Positions 10,401-18,730 of a DNA stretch of 42,554 nucleotides are shown here, in pieces. Position numbers and translations under genes: made by a program. Within the stretch, counting starts at the first letter, position 1. Every line of letters starts with the position of its first letter. The stretch spans positions 1 through 42,554 of the forward strand of contig JAITFL010000127.1 in NCBI GenBank assembly GCA_031281385.1. Reading direction: 5' to 3'. The DNA is from Holophagales bacterium. Its GTDB lineage: Bacteria > Acidobacteriota > Holophagae > Holophagales > Holophagaceae. The notes beneath the pieces were generated by a model, which saw only the letters and a list, made by a program, of their open reading frames with translations, ran no database searches and had not been told where the DNA came from.

Positions 10401-10806
10401 TTTGGCCATAAGCGATTTTTTCAGGCCCGAAAGCATGGGGGCCGACGTGGTTGCGCTGCAACTGGTTACATTGGGAGCGGGCATTTCGGCCACCCTAGCC
10501 AAGCTGTACCAAGACAATAGGTACAGCGACTACTTTTACCTGCACGGCCTGGCCGCTGAGCTGACAGAATGTTGCGCCAAGTGGCTGCACGCCAAAATCA
10601 AGAATGAATTGAACATCAAGGGCGGCCAGCGATTCAGTTTTGGTTACCCATCATGCCCAGACTTAGGCGGAAATGCCCTGACGCTGAACATCTTGGATAG
10701 CTCCAAGCTCGGCGTGTCGCTGACCGAAACCTTGCAGCTAGTGCCAGAGTTCACCACCTGCGCCCTAATAGCCTGGCACCCGCAGGCGGGGCATTTCGTG
10801 GTGTGA
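7408..10806 (+). CDS. metH: Cobalamin-dependent methionine synthase
   Basis: MetH transfers a methyl group from 5-methyltetrahydrofolate to homocysteine through bound cobalamin, making methionine in the cytoplasm. All modules are present in the usual order within 1132 residues. The homocysteine-binding domain starts with LLLDGGFGTQ and carries the zinc-binding Cys of GMNCANG and the pair in GGCCGTTP (about residue 284). The pterin-binding domain begins near GERTNANGSKKF (about 334). The cobalamin cap is near residue 670. The B12 domain has the lower-ligand motif DVHDIG (about 720). The AdoMet-reactivation domain ends with a GYPSCPDL motif (about 1079). A Ser/Asp-rich linker near residues 850-885 joins the last two modules. 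ATG 7408 is preferred; an upstream in-frame TTG at 7387 is possible. The gene appears to be monocistronic. Confidence 0.96.
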   Translation: MSKLMQTIRDRVLLLDGGFGTQIFLKKPTADDFGGQRHEGCIDYLSERRPEWVKDIHAAYFDAGADAVETNTFGANPLVLGEFGLADRAEGLNTLSAKLAREVASSYDSPRFVIGSAGPGTKLVTLGHVNHDELFQSYLVQMKGLIKGGVDAILIETCQDLGQMKTAVRAAKAAMAELKSSAPIWVQATIETNGTLLVGSDLQSVLVSLEMMGIDVLGMNCANGPDEMARHLGILTDQSQFPISCLPNAGLPVNENGNLVYPMGPNAFAEKVEKIAVQFGLSIVGGCCGTTPQHISALKPKIEKMSAPQRTPKLERYASSLYQAVPLRQEPRPLIIGERTNANGSKKFRDLLAKEDWDGLISVAKEQQKEGAHLLDVCVAFVGRDEVSDMENFLSKLVTQITMPLMIDSTETKTIERALEVAPGKCIVNSINFEEGENKARQILDLCKRHGASIMALAIDENGMAKTTERKVAIAERIVGLVVGEYKFHPSDLVIDPLTFTLGSGDEEYRGSAIATIEAIKAIKGRWPQVLTSLGVSNVSFGLNPAARHLLNALMLYHSVQAGLDMAIFNASKVIPVSRIEPNSRKLFEDLIFDRRGTGYDPLKQIILEFADKKASATHSRREGMGIEDRLRQDIIDGEKSLVASDIDEAIANKIDVMHLINNVLLQGMKIVGERFGAGEMQLPFVLESAETMKAAMSRLEPHIATGSHQKKGRLLLATVKGDVHDIGKNLVEIIMSNNGFEVENLGIKQPIEDIMAAFHARPADAIGLSGLLVKSTVAMKEYLGYMRQKGHRVPVILGGAALTKDYVETVCREEYQCDAVYYASDAFDGLMHMEKIISGDVPTAHLPAGSSQRADNPEISDDRDSGSSYDLSPDGQSTWVSREHATPEPPFWGAKEIAPPMKDAMSLLSDLSVLQNRWAFKKGMMTDEQFKVVLTEKAGPLLEEWKGRLLSEKLVEPKAIYGFFPANATGNSLKVFAPDNKAILATFDFPRQASGKRLAISDFFRPESMGADVVALQLVTLGAGISATLAKLYQDNRYSDYFYLHGLAAELTECCAKWLHAKIKNELNIKGGQRFSFGYPSCPDLGGNALTLNILDSSKLGVSLTETLQLVPEFTTCALIAWHPQAGHFVV

Positions 10807-10845
10807 TCCAAAAAAACAGCCTCGGCCACACATCTTGCATCGCCA

Positions 10846-12042
10846 TTATTTCAGCGACCTAATCAAAGGGACACGGAAATTAAGCATGAATTGGCCCCAA
10901 TTTCTGCCAACCGTTTCATCGTAAAAATGAGAATTCAGGGCAGAAAATGTGTGCTTGTACTCTATGCCGAAGAACCTGCTGAAATTATGCCCAAGACCAA
11001 CGGAAAGAGCTGATGCAAAGCCTGAATATTCTGTGTAACCAACACCTTCTGCGCCAATCAGAAAGAGTTCGTCTTTCATGTCAATTTTATGGACACCGAG
11101 GCCAGCTAACAGATAAAACTTTGTGCCGTTTTTCCAACGTCTAGACACGTAATAGAGGCAGTCCACCGCCAAGCCCACACGATCAACGTCCACAGCCCTG
11201 CGGGAACCGTATGGAATATCGTCATATTCTTCGCTGCCCTTTGTCAGTTCTAGTGCTGGCCTTATGGCCCAGTGCCTGTCAAATTGGTGTTCATAAAAAA
11301 CAGATCCGCCACCGCCAGCAAAGCCGTTTACGTTGCCTAGGCGCAAGCCGATTTTGTGTTGGGGAACAGATTCTTGGGCTTCAATTTCTTTTGCAATTTT
11401 ATCAGCATTTTTTTTGGCGCGATAATTCGCATCGCGCAAAAATTCTATTTTTTGCTGGCCTGGCATGGGAAAGCGGAATAACATGCCTGTTTGAATCCAA
11501 TTCCTACCGATGCCTTCCGCAACCGGGGAATCTTGGTTGGACGAATACCTCTTTAGTTCAAAACCAAAATTTTTGCCTATGAATCCAATACCAAGAGCAA
11601 AAGAAGCGGCTGTCTGCCTATCCCGCGGGTTTCTGGATGCCGGTTCATCTGGGAACAGTGGATCGCAGCCTCTGTATTCGCTGTCTTCCATGTAGAAGTG
11701 ATGCGCTCCAATGCCCGCCAGCATGAAGAATCCTGTCCCGATGGGTCGTTTGGTGGAAGTGTAATAGATGAAGTCAGCAGCCGCACCTAATCGGCGGACG
11801 TTAATCATATAGCCCATGTCGCCGCCGTATATGGCCCACTCACTGCCAATGGTAAATTCAAGAGCGGAGCGGATCGCTAGGTTGCGGCTTGATTGAGCTT
11901 CATGGAAAGCGGAAAGCGAATAGGAGAGGGGAACAACCCCCACGCACCCCGCCCGCAAACCAACGCAATGCCGCCAAGCCTCATCCTGTGCGAGGGCGGG
12001 CAATGCGGCAAAAGCAAATAGAGCAACGCGGGCATATCGCAT
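10846..12042 (-). CDS. Duplicated outer-membrane beta-barrel-like protein
   Basis: A 398-residue exported protein with a short signal peptide (MRYARVALFAFAALPALA). The body consists of two homologous halves. Residues about 55-182 (LAIRSALEFTIGSE, FMLAGIGAH, GRNW, FRFP) align with about 258-395 (WAIRPALELTKGSE, YLLAGLGVH, GRNW, FRVP). The alternating hydrophobic pattern is that of small OmpA/OmpW-type eight-strand barrels. The halves are joined by a charged, probably coiled linker (about 197-225). The start chosen is ATG 12042, nine bases after AAGGAG (12057-12052); ATG 12048 is only three bases away from that site and is less likely. No function beyond an outer-membrane location is inferred. 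It is divergent from the YhaM-like gene and convergent with metH. Confidence 0.7.
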   Translation of the reverse strand: MRYARVALFAFAALPALAQDEAWRHCVGLRAGCVGVVPLSYSLSAFHEAQSSRNLAIRSALEFTIGSEWAIYGGDMGYMINVRRLGAAADFIYYTSTKRPIGTGFFMLAGIGAHHFYMEDSEYRGCDPLFPDEPASRNPRDRQTAASFALGIGFIGKNFGFELKRYSSNQDSPVAEGIGRNWIQTGMLFRFPMPGQQKIEFLRDANYRAKKNADKIAKEIEAQESVPQHKIGLRLGNVNGFAGGGGSVFYEHQFDRHWAIRPALELTKGSEEYDDIPYGSRRAVDVDRVGLAVDCLYYVSRRWKNGTKFYLLAGLGVHKIDMKDELFLIGAEGVGYTEYSGFASALSVGLGHNFSRFFGIEYKHTFSALNSHFYDETVGRNWGQFMLNFRVPLIRSLK

Positions 12043-12063
12043 CCCCATGCACTCCTTTCGGAA

Positions 12064-12069
12064 ATTATA
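12064..12069 (-). promoter_or_regulatory. TATAAT -10 element for the duplicated barrel gene
   Basis: An exact TATAAT on the minus strand lies about 7 bases before the AAGGAG ribosome-binding site. No good -35 hexamer is visible. It faces away from the plus-strand TATAAT at 12106, so this 85-base gap is a divergent promoter region. Confidence 0.4.
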
Positions 12070-12105
12070 CATGAGTCGCACCAATGTTTAGCCCCCTCTG
12101 CTTGC

Positions 12106-12111
12106 TATAAT
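12106..12111 (+). promoter_or_regulatory. Extended TG-C-TATAAT -10 element for the YhaM-like gene
   Basis: TGCTATAAT fits an extended -10 element, which can work without a strong -35. Predicted transcription starts about 10 bases before ATG 12128, so the message would have a very short leader that barely includes GAGG (12118-12121). Confidence 0.45.
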
Positions 12112-12127
12112 ACCTTTGAGGCCAAAC

Positions 12128-13105
12128 ATGAGCGACCAACCCAAAATCAAATCACTCAAAGAGGGGAATGCCTTTGTGGGCTTCCTGCTGGCGCAGGAGA
12201 CCGCATTTAAGACCAGCTCCAAGGGGACTGACTACTTAGACCTCACACTATCTGACTCCACTGGAAAAATAAAGGCATTCTTGTGGGATCTCAAGGCCAT
12301 TGAGGGGGACATGGACGCAATACAGGCCGATGCCTTTGTAAAGGTAAAGGGTTCTGTCACCGTCTATAGCGGCCGCACCCAGCTTAGGCTGGACAAAGTC
12401 CGCGCCGCAATGGACAGTGAAGTGACAGACCTGTCTGCCTTTTTCCCCACATCCACTAGAAACAGGAACGAAATGCTGGCCGAACTGGACGCACTCATAG
12501 ACAGCCTGAAAGACCCTTGGCTCAAAGCTCTCGCCAAAGCTATGTTGCAAGATGACACAAAGACGAGAGAGTCCGTCGCAAAGGCCCCGGCCGCCAAGAT
12601 GCTGCACCACGTTTACATCGGTGGGCTGCTGCACCACACACTGTCTGTCGCGGCTATGGCCGAAAGTGCCTGCGGCCACTACAAAAATCTAAATAGAGAC
12701 CTTGTAATCACCGCCGTACTGCTGCACGACATAGGCAAGATCGCAGAGCTAAGCTACGAGCGCTCATACGGCTACACGGACGAAGGCAACCTGCTTGGCC
12801 ACATCACCATCGAGATCCAATGGATACAAAGCGCCATTTCGGGCATTGCCAATTTCCCCGAGGAACTGCGGCGGCAGTTGCTGCACATACTTTTGAGCCA
12901 TCATGGGAAGCTGGAATTTGGGTCGCCCGTCCTGCCCAAAACGCCAGAGGCGATCTTGGTCCACTATCTGGATGACTTGGACGGAAAATTGGAAACAGTC
13001 TTTTCTTCTATGAACGATGACTCTGGCATCGGCAACTGGACACCCTTCAACAAATCGCTGGAGAGGCCCATCTATAAGCCGCGCTGGCCCTCTTCTACGG
13101 TTTAG
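12128..13105 (+). CDS. yhaM: YhaM-type 3'-5' exoribonuclease (OB-fold plus HD domain)
   Basis: A 325-residue cytoplasmic protein. An N-terminal OB-fold nucleic-acid-binding domain (about residues 10-95) precedes an HD-superfamily metal-dependent phosphohydrolase domain (about 150-310). HD signatures are HHVYIGGLLHHTLS, the central LLHDIGK (about residue 203) and SHHGKLEFGSP; a late Asp-rich helix (LVHYLDDLDGK) supplies the last ligand. This order and length match YhaM/CBF1-type enzymes that shorten RNA, and sometimes single-stranded DNA, from the 3' end. The start is ATG 12128, six bases after GAGG; an in-frame TTG at 12116 would overlap that site. The glycosyltransferase-like gene follows after 9 bases, so the two are probably co-transcribed. 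Confidence 0.88.
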   Translation: MSDQPKIKSLKEGNAFVGFLLAQETAFKTSSKGTDYLDLTLSDSTGKIKAFLWDLKAIEGDMDAIQADAFVKVKGSVTVYSGRTQLRLDKVRAAMDSEVTDLSAFFPTSTRNRNEMLAELDALIDSLKDPWLKALAKAMLQDDTKTRESVAKAPAAKMLHHVYIGGLLHHTLSVAAMAESACGHYKNLNRDLVITAVLLHDIGKIAELSYERSYGYTDEGNLLGHITIEIQWIQSAISGIANFPEELRRQLLHILLSHHGKLEFGSPVLPKTPEAILVHYLDDLDGKLETVFSSMNDDSGIGNWTPFNKSLERPIYKPRWPSSTV

Positions 13106-13114
13106 CAGGCGATT

Positions 13115-14422
13115 ATGTCAACCATCTCTTTAGCCATGATTGTCAAGAACGAGGAAATATTTCTCGGCAGGTGCTTAGAGTCCGTCAAAAAACTGGTTGA
13201 CGAAATAGTGGTGGTGGATACAGGCTCCACGGACAACACCGTGGAAATAGCAAAATCATTCGGCGCAAAAATATATACTTTTGCTTGGACTGACGACTTT
13301 GCCGAGGCGCGCAATTGTAGCCTTTCTGTGTGCAGTTGCGATTGGATTCTGATCCTAGACGCCGATGAAGCCATTGACGCGCTTGACCTGCCCTTAATCA
13401 GAAATGCCTGCGCCGAGCCAACCATTGACGCATACAGCATGGTACATCGCCATTATCTCCCAGATGGACACCAGACATTTGCAGACATGCCCCCCAAAAA
13501 AAATAGATCAAAGTACAGCGAAGGTCGCCAATTTGAACACTATTCAGACCACCCAGCCATACGCCTTGCAAGGCGCTTTGATGGGCTTCGCTTTGGCAAC
13601 AAAGTGCATGAAACGTTGGATTTATCTCTTAAAAAACACCACAAAATAGTATCAGACCTAGATGCGGTGATACACCACTATGGCAAGTTGCAAATGGGCA
13701 GGGAGGCCGCAAAAGAAGACTATTACTTAAAGCTGGCGCTGGAACAGGCCAAAGTCCAGAGCCAAGACAAGTGGTCCCACTTCAACGTGCTGCAGCAGGC
13801 ACTTGGGGCGAAAAAACACGATATTGCCGCCCAAGCCGCCCAAGCCGCCCTAGCCCTTGGGCTAGAGCTCCCATTCGTCCGCTGGGGCCTTGGCGCGGCA
13901 CTGCAAGAGATGGACAGGCACGGTGAAGCCATTGAACAATTTGACATCATCCTCAAAGACGATCCAAAACACATCGCCGCCATGACCAAAAAGGCAATTT
14001 CCGTTGCCGTAATGGGCGACCTTGAAACCGCTAGGGACATGTTTCAAAAAGCCATAGAAATCAACCCCGAATATTCGCCCACATATTGCCACATGGCGAC
14101 TGTCGAGACAGCTATGGGGCTACTAGCCCAAGCAAGAAAGACAGTTACCCGTGGCTTAAACGTTTCGCCAAATGAACCTCAATTGCACGATGCACTAATA
14201 AAGGTTGGAGTGGCGGCGCAAGACCACCCCCAGGCCGCTATGGATGCATTGGCAGCCATAGTTGCCTGCCCCAAAGGGGGGGATGGCAGGTGGCACCAAT
14301 ACTTGGCCAGCTTTCTCGCAAAAGGCGGCGAAAAACAGAGGGCCAGAGCAGTGCTCCGCGAAGGGCTGGCCGCTTTCCCCGAAAACGAAGAGCTGAGGAG
14401 AATGGACAGAGAGTTGTCGTGA
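13115..14422 (+). CDS. Family-2 glycosyltransferase with C-terminal TPR repeats
   Basis: The product has 435 residues. The N-terminal GT-A domain (about 1-200) opens with SLAMIVKNEE, then VDTGSTDNT and the nucleotide-sugar and metal motif LDADEA (about residue 85), all typical of GT2 enzymes. A KVHETL motif follows, as in the SunS-like subgroup that pairs a GT2 domain with TPRs. Residues about 225-430 are helical tetratricopeptide repeats (for example the repeat ending LKDDPKH and AIEINPEY). It probably adds a sugar to a protein or cell-surface acceptor; donor and acceptor cannot be told. Three Cys lie close together near residues 69-76 (NCSLSVCSCDW). The gene follows the YhaM-like gene by 9 bases and ends convergently with ctlX. 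Confidence 0.85.
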   Translation: MSTISLAMIVKNEEIFLGRCLESVKKLVDEIVVVDTGSTDNTVEIAKSFGAKIYTFAWTDDFAEARNCSLSVCSCDWILILDADEAIDALDLPLIRNACAEPTIDAYSMVHRHYLPDGHQTFADMPPKKNRSKYSEGRQFEHYSDHPAIRLARRFDGLRFGNKVHETLDLSLKKHHKIVSDLDAVIHHYGKLQMGREAAKEDYYLKLALEQAKVQSQDKWSHFNVLQQALGAKKHDIAAQAAQAALALGLELPFVRWGLGAALQEMDRHGEAIEQFDIILKDDPKHIAAMTKKAISVAVMGDLETARDMFQKAIEINPEYSPTYCHMATVETAMGLLAQARKTVTRGLNVSPNEPQLHDALIKVGVAAQDHPQAAMDALAAIVACPKGGDGRWHQYLASFLAKGGEKQRARAVLREGLAAFPENEELRRMDRELS

Positions 14423-14494
14423 GCGTTTAACAAGCGGAACTCAACGGATAATTATTTACACCAGATCAACCCTCCGGGCGGGAAAGCCTCTACC

Positions 14495-15469
14495 TCAAAA
14501 GAAAATCTCCGCTATCATGCAGCGGGCGGAGCCGCCGCCATTGGTTTCGATTGTCTTTATGCTTGGCGCAATTATCTTGCAATGTCTTTCCAGAGCCGCA
14601 ATTTGGGCGGATTCCAAGGATTCCCTGGCCGTTTCCGACATCACAAGGATGCTTTGGTCGTCTTTGTTTTTTAGTTGCAGCATGTTGCCGGCGAATTTCT
14701 CCATTTGCCCAATGGTTATGTCAACCATCTCTTTGCCGCAATGGTTGATGATACCGATGAACAATTTTTTTTCTGCTTCATCGTGGATAGAATCTAGGCA
14801 GGCTACGGCAAAGCTGTCGCCCATGCACATCATCACGTTAGTGTGATAGATGGCGCCCCCGCTGCGATCTGCGGCACCAAAGTAAAAATAGGTGTAGCCC
14901 AGCTCTCGGCAGAATTGTGTCAGTGGCTCTTCAAAGGTTCTCTGCGACTTGCAGGCAAAGGCTATTTTGTTTGCCCGATCCAGCACCATGCTCCCCGTGC
15001 CTTCCAGAAATTGCCCCTTGGCTTCATAACTGGTGAGGTCTATGGTTTTTTTCAGCGATGATTTGCCGGCCTCTTTTATTGCGGCGATGGGGGCCTCTTT
15101 CCTTTCGCTGCGGCGGTTGGGGGCAAACATGGGGTACATTGCCAATTCGCCTGTGGAATGGGTGGAGAACCAGTTGTTGGGGAATATGGAATCTGGCGTG
15201 TGGGGTTCTGGCGTGTCGTCAACAGCTATTACGTCAATCTCATTGGCTTTCAGCAGTGCAACAAAGCCATCGAATTCGGCCTTGGCCAAGTCTTGGACAG
15301 AGCCTTGCCCTTCTGCGATCCCCTTTGTCTGAAATGCGTTATTTCCCGCTGTCTCTTCATTGAAGCCAAACTTGGCGGGCCTAATCATAAGAACTTTGGA
15401 CGCTAGGTGCGCTTCCGCTAACTGTGGCGGCCTGATGTCTTGCAGCGAACTTATTCTTGGGTTGCTCAC
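14495..15469 (-). CDS. ctlX: Citrulline utilization hydrolase CtlX / amidinotransferase-family protein
   Basis: A 324-residue cytoplasmic enzyme of the guanidino-group-modifying superfamily (arginine deiminase, DDAH and amidinotransferase relatives). The subfamily hallmark SIFPNNWFSTH is near residue 93, a GTGSMVLDR strand near 157, the catalytic His in HTNVMMCMG near 212, and the nucleophilic Cys in NGGGSARCM near the C-terminus. CtlX proteins are linked to citrulline catabolism; the nearest biochemical alternative is a dimethylarginine or arginine hydrolase. The start is GTG 15469, eight bases after AAGGAG. No arginine-pathway genes are adjacent; it lies 96 bases downstream of uvrA with its own -10-like element between them. 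Confidence 0.82.
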   Translation of the reverse strand: MSNPRISSLQDIRPPQLAEAHLASKVLMIRPAKFGFNEETAGNNAFQTKGIAEGQGSVQDLAKAEFDGFVALLKANEIDVIAVDDTPEPHTPDSIFPNNWFSTHSTGELAMYPMFAPNRRSERKEAPIAAIKEAGKSSLKKTIDLTSYEAKGQFLEGTGSMVLDRANKIAFACKSQRTFEEPLTQFCRELGYTYFYFGAADRSGGAIYHTNVMMCMGDSFAVACLDSIHDEAEKKLFIGIINHCGKEMVDITIGQMEKFAGNMLQLKNKDDQSILVMSETARESLESAQIAALERHCKIIAPSIKTIETNGGGSARCMIAEIFF

Positions 15470-15493
15470 AGGGGAGTCTCCTTGGGATAGTTT

Positions 15494-15514
15494 ATTCCAA
15501 TACTAATTCAAAAG
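15494..15514 (-). repeat. Copy 1 of a 21-base motif shared with the dnaX upstream region
   Basis: On the minus strand the core reads CTTTTGAATTAG followed by one variable base and ATTGGAAT. The same 21 bases, with one mismatch, lie at 33128-33148 directly before dnaX. Here the motif is 25 bases before the ctlX start. It could be a shared regulatory site or promoter element. Confidence 0.5.
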
Positions 15515-15537
15515 TGCGTCCATGCAATTTTGAATTA
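15504..15537. repeat. Perfect 10-base inverted repeat between uvrA and ctlX
   Basis: TAATTCAAAA (15504-15513) and TTTTGAATTA (15528-15537) are exact reverse complements around a 14-base spacer. The left arm is part of the 21-base motif shared with dnaX. The arms are AT-rich, which fits a dimeric regulator's operator better than a terminator. Confidence 0.45.
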
Positions 15538-15539
15538 TA
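15534..15539 (-). promoter_or_regulatory. Exact TATAAT -10 element upstream of ctlX
   Basis: TATAAT on the minus strand lies 65 bases before the ctlX GTG and overlaps the right arm of the inverted repeat, so a protein bound to the repeat would cover the promoter. The -35 is not convincing. Confidence 0.35.
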
Positions 15540-15565
15540 CTGAGCCTCTTGCAAAACTACTTAAG

Positions 15566-18397
15566 TTACTGCAAATATGGCCGCAGGAATATTCCAGTTG
15601 CGCTCTTGGGGTCTTTGGCAACTTTTTCGGGCGGGCCCTCGGCGATTATCTGGCCGCCTGCGTCTCCGCCCTCTGGACCCAAATCCAGTATCCAATCACA
15701 CGTTTTGATTACGTCTAGGTTGTGTTCGATCACAAGCACTGTGTTGCCTTGGTCAACCAATCGGTTGACCACTTCCAGCAGTTTTTGGATGTCCTTTAGG
15801 TGCAACCCGGTGGTCGGCTCATCTAGGATATAGAGCGTCCTTCCAGTGGCGCGCTTTGATAGCTCTTTTGCCAGCTTCACCCGCTGTGCCTCGCCGCCCG
15901 AAAGCGTTGTGGCAGACTGCCCTAGCTTGATGTAGCCAAGCCCGACTTCAAACAAGGTCTGCAGCTTGTTGGCTATAGGGGGGATGGGGCCAAACAGCTC
16001 CAACGCCTCTTCAACTGTCATTGCCAGCGCGTCCGAGATGGATTTGCCCTTATAGTGAATTTCCAGCGTTTCCCTGTTATAACGCTTGCCCTTGCACTGC
16101 TCGCATGTGACATACACGTCTGGCAGAAAGTGCATCTCGATTCGGATCACTCCGTCCCCCTCGCACTTTTCGCAGCGCCCCCCCTTTACGTTGAAGCTGT
16201 AGCGGCCCGGCGCGTACCCCCTGGCGCGGCTTTCAGGCAGTTGGCTGTACAGATCCCTCAAGTGCGAAAAAAGCCCTGTGTATGTGGCGGGGTTTGACCT
16301 TGGCGTCCGGCCAATCGGAGCTTGGTCAATATCTATCACTTTGTCAATCTCTTCCATGCCAACTATCTTTTTGTGCTTTCCCACTACGTGCTTACCTTGG
16401 TGGAGATTGTTTGCCAGTGCCTTGTACAGAATACCATTGATCAGGGATGACTTGCCCGAGCCCGAGACGCCCGTGATGCAGGTAAAGAGCCCTATGGGGA
16501 AAGAGGCATTGACGCCTTTCAGATTGTTTTCCGCAGCACCCATCACTGTAATTTGGCCCCGCTCTGGCTTGCGGCGCTTTTTTGGCGTGGCTATTTTGTC
16601 CTTGCCCGACAAAAACTTTCCCGTGACCGAACCCGCCATCTTGGCCACTTGCTGCGGCGTCCCTTGGGCAACCAAGAAACCCCCGTGTTCGCCGGCGCCG
16701 GGTCCAAGGTCAATCAGGTGGTCTGCGTCGCGGATGGTTTCCAAATCGTGTTCCACTACCAAGACGGTGTTGCCTAGATCCCTCATTTCCTTTAGCGTGT
16801 TCAACAAACGCTGATTGTCCCTTTGGTGCAGACCTATGGACGGCTCGTCCAAAACATATAGCACTCCTTGTAGCTTTGAGCCGATCTGCGTCGCCAGCCT
16901 GATCCTTTGCCCTTCGCCGCCAGAGAGAGTAGCCGCAGAGCGGTTGAGCGTCAGGTAGCCTAGCCCCACGTTGTCTAGGAAGCCCAGCCTTTCCAATATT
17001 TCCTTTAGTATTTTTTCGGCCACCACTGCATCTTTGCCCTCTAGGGACAGTGCGCCGAACCATTCTTTGGCCGCCCTTACGCTTTGGGCCGCCACCTCTG
17101 CGATGTTTTTCCCACCAACTGTAACCGCAAGCACTTCGGGCTTTAGGCGCTGTCCCTCGCACTCCTCGCAGGGGATGACCTGCATGGCCTGCTCCATGTC
17201 GGCGCGCATTTCCTCGCTATTCGTCTCGCGGTAGCGGCGCTCTAGGTTTCCTATAATCCCTTCGTAGTGGTGCGTGAATTCATATCGCGTTTTCTTGTTT
17301 TCGTATGTGAACCTCATGGCCTTTTTTGTGCCATGCAGCAAAATGTCGCGGGCCTCTCTCGGCAATTTTTCCCAAGGCGTGTCCATGCTGAAGCGCAGGG
17401 CCTTTGCCATTTGCGACAGCATCTGCGAACGCCAGCCATCCTCGCCCGCACTCTTCCAGCCAGAAGCCTGTATCGCCCCCTCTGCGATGGACAGGCTGGG
17501 GTTTGGGACGATAAGCTCTTCGGCGAACTGCCTTTTGAAGCCAAGGCCATCGCAGGCAGGGCAGGCTCCGAATGGGCTGTTGAAGCTGAACGAGCGAGGC
17601 TCTAAGTCGGGCAGGCCCATGCCGAAGCGGCTGCAATTTTCCTTGTTGCAGGTGAGCTTTGTCGAAAGCAGCCTCTCATCGCCGTCTATGTCAATGAGCG
17701 CGGAGCCATCCGCTAGGCCGCAGGCGATCTCTAAGCTGTCCGCGAGGCGAGAGCCGAGCGTCTGAGACACCTTTAGGCGGTCTATCACCACTGCGATTGT
17801 GTGTTTTTTTTGCTTGTCTAAGTCTGGTATCCCCTCGGTGAGATCCAATAGCTTGTTGTTCACCCTTGCGCGAATGTAGCCCCTTTTGAGCATGTCCTGT
17901 AACAGCTTTTTGAATTCGCCCTTGCGCGAGCGGGCTATGGGGGCCATAATCTGCACCTTGGTGCCATTGGCGCAGGCCAGTATTTGGTCGGCCATTTCTT
18001 GGATGGTTTGGTTGGAAATGGCGCCCCCGCAGGCCATGCAGTGCGGTTTGCCAGTTCGAGCATAGAGGAGTCGCAGATAGTCATATATTTCTGTGACGGT
18101 GGCCACCGTGGAGCGCGGATTGCGGCTGGTGGTCTTTTGCTCTATAGAGATTGCGGGGGACAGCCCCTCGATGCTGTCAACGTCCGGCTTTTCCATTTGG
18201 TCCAAAAACTGCCTAGCGTACGCGGAAAGGCTTTCCACGTAGCGCCGCTGCCCCTCTGCGTACAGCGTGTCAAACGCCAGACTGGATTTCCCCGAACCAG
18301 ATATGCCAGTGATGACCACAAGTTTGTTGCGCGGTATCGCTAGGTCAATGTTTTTTAGGTTGTGCTCCCGCGCACCCTTAACAGTGATGTTTTCCAT
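15566..18397 (-). CDS. uvrA: Excinuclease ABC subunit A
   Basis: UvrA is the damage-recognition ATPase of nucleotide excision repair. The product has 943 residues, full length. It shows two ABC ATPase halves: Walker [17 protein letters not shown] near residue 31 and [10 protein letters not shown] near residue 640, with ABC signatures LSGGEGQR and LSGGEAQR. The C-terminal zinc module is standard ([21 protein letters not shown]). The N-terminal zinc module is unusual: its first cysteine pair is CNKENC (four residues between) rather than the common CxxC, while the second pair, CPAC, is normal. The start is ATG 18397 with only a weak AAAG-type ribosome-binding site. It lies 83 bases after csrA in the same direction and is followed by ctlX. 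Confidence 0.97.
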   Translation of the reverse strand: MENITVKGAREHNLKNIDLAIPRNKLVVITGISGSGKSSLAFDTLYAEGQRRYVESLSAYARQFLDQMEKPDVDSIEGLSPAISIEQKTTSRNPRSTVATVTEIYDYLRLLYARTGKPHCMACGGAISNQTIQEMADQILACANGTKVQIMAPIARSRKGEFKKLLQDMLKRGYIRARVNNKLLDLTEGIPDLDKQKKHTIAVVIDRLKVSQTLGSRLADSLEIACGLADGSALIDIDGDERLLSTKLTCNKENCSRFGMGLPDLEPRSFSFNSPFGACPACDGLGFKRQFAEELIVPNPSLSIAEGAIQASGWKSAGEDGWRSQMLSQMAKALRFSMDTPWEKLPREARDILLHGTKKAMRFTYENKKTRYEFTHHYEGIIGNLERRYRETNSEEMRADMEQAMQVIPCEECEGQRLKPEVLAVTVGGKNIAEVAAQSVRAAKEWFGALSLEGKDAVVAEKILKEILERLGFLDNVGLGYLTLNRSAATLSGGEGQRIRLATQIGSKLQGVLYVLDEPSIGLHQRDNQRLLNTLKEMRDLGNTVLVVEHDLETIRDADHLIDLGPGAGEHGGFLVAQGTPQQVAKMAGSVTGKFLSGKDKIATPKKRRKPERGQITVMGAAENNLKGVNASFPIGLFTCITGVSGSGKSSLINGILYKALANNLHQGKHVVGKHKKIVGMEEIDKVIDIDQAPIGRTPRSNPATYTGLFSHLRDLYSQLPESRARGYAPGRYSFNVKGGRCEKCEGDGVIRIEMHFLPDVYVTCEQCKGKRYNRETLEIHYKGKSISDALAMTVEEALELFGPIPPIANKLQTLFEVGLGYIKLGQSATTLSGGEAQRVKLAKELSKRATGRTLYILDEPTTGLHLKDIQKLLEVVNRLVDQGNTVLVIEHNLDVIKTCDWILDLGPEGGDAGGQIIAEGPPEKVAKDPKSATGIFLRPYLQ

Positions 18398-18480
18398 ATA
18401 AAAATTCTTTCGGCGGCTTTTCAGCGAAGCCCGCGTTGCCTTTCATGTTTCATGTCAATTTAGCCAAGCTCCCCTGCCCA

Positions 18481-18729
18481 TCATTTGTTAGGTTTGGATT
18501 TTGTCAGCTTGGCGCGCAAAATGGCTGCCGCCGCGTCCATGGCCGACTTGACCGTGGCTTGGCGGTTGGCTTCGGCGATGCTTTCAAAAACTTCTGCGCG
18601 GTGTATTTCCATCTCTTTTGGAGCAGAGATGCCCAAGCGCACGCCCTCCTTTGTAATGCCCGTCACCACTACTTCTATTGACCCATCTATGATGATGGAT
18701 TGGTTGATTTTTCGGGTAATGACTAGCAT
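18481..18729 (-). CDS. csrA: CsrA/RsmA carbon storage regulator with long C-terminal tail
   Basis: CsrA is a small dimeric RNA-binding protein that represses translation at GGA-containing leaders. The core is clear: MLVITRKINQSIIID, then GVRLGISAPKEMEIHR with the RNA-contacting Arg, up to about residue 52. The protein has 82 residues, whereas most CsrA proteins have 60-65. The extra C-terminal part (AEANRQATVKSAMDAAAAIL, then a basic end) is Ala- and Lys-rich and predicted helical. The start codon is separated from the lon stop by one base and its ribosome-binding site lies inside lon, so the two genes are translationally coupled. Confidence 0.95.
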   Translation of the reverse strand: MLVITRKINQSIIIDGSIEVVVTGITKEGVRLGISAPKEMEIHRAEVFESIAEANRQATVKSAMDAAAAILRAKLTKSKPNK

Positions 18730-18730
18730 G

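Noticed and set aside
10807..10845. Terminator between metH and the barrel gene
   Set aside because: An A-run is present but no stem could be found beside it on either strand.
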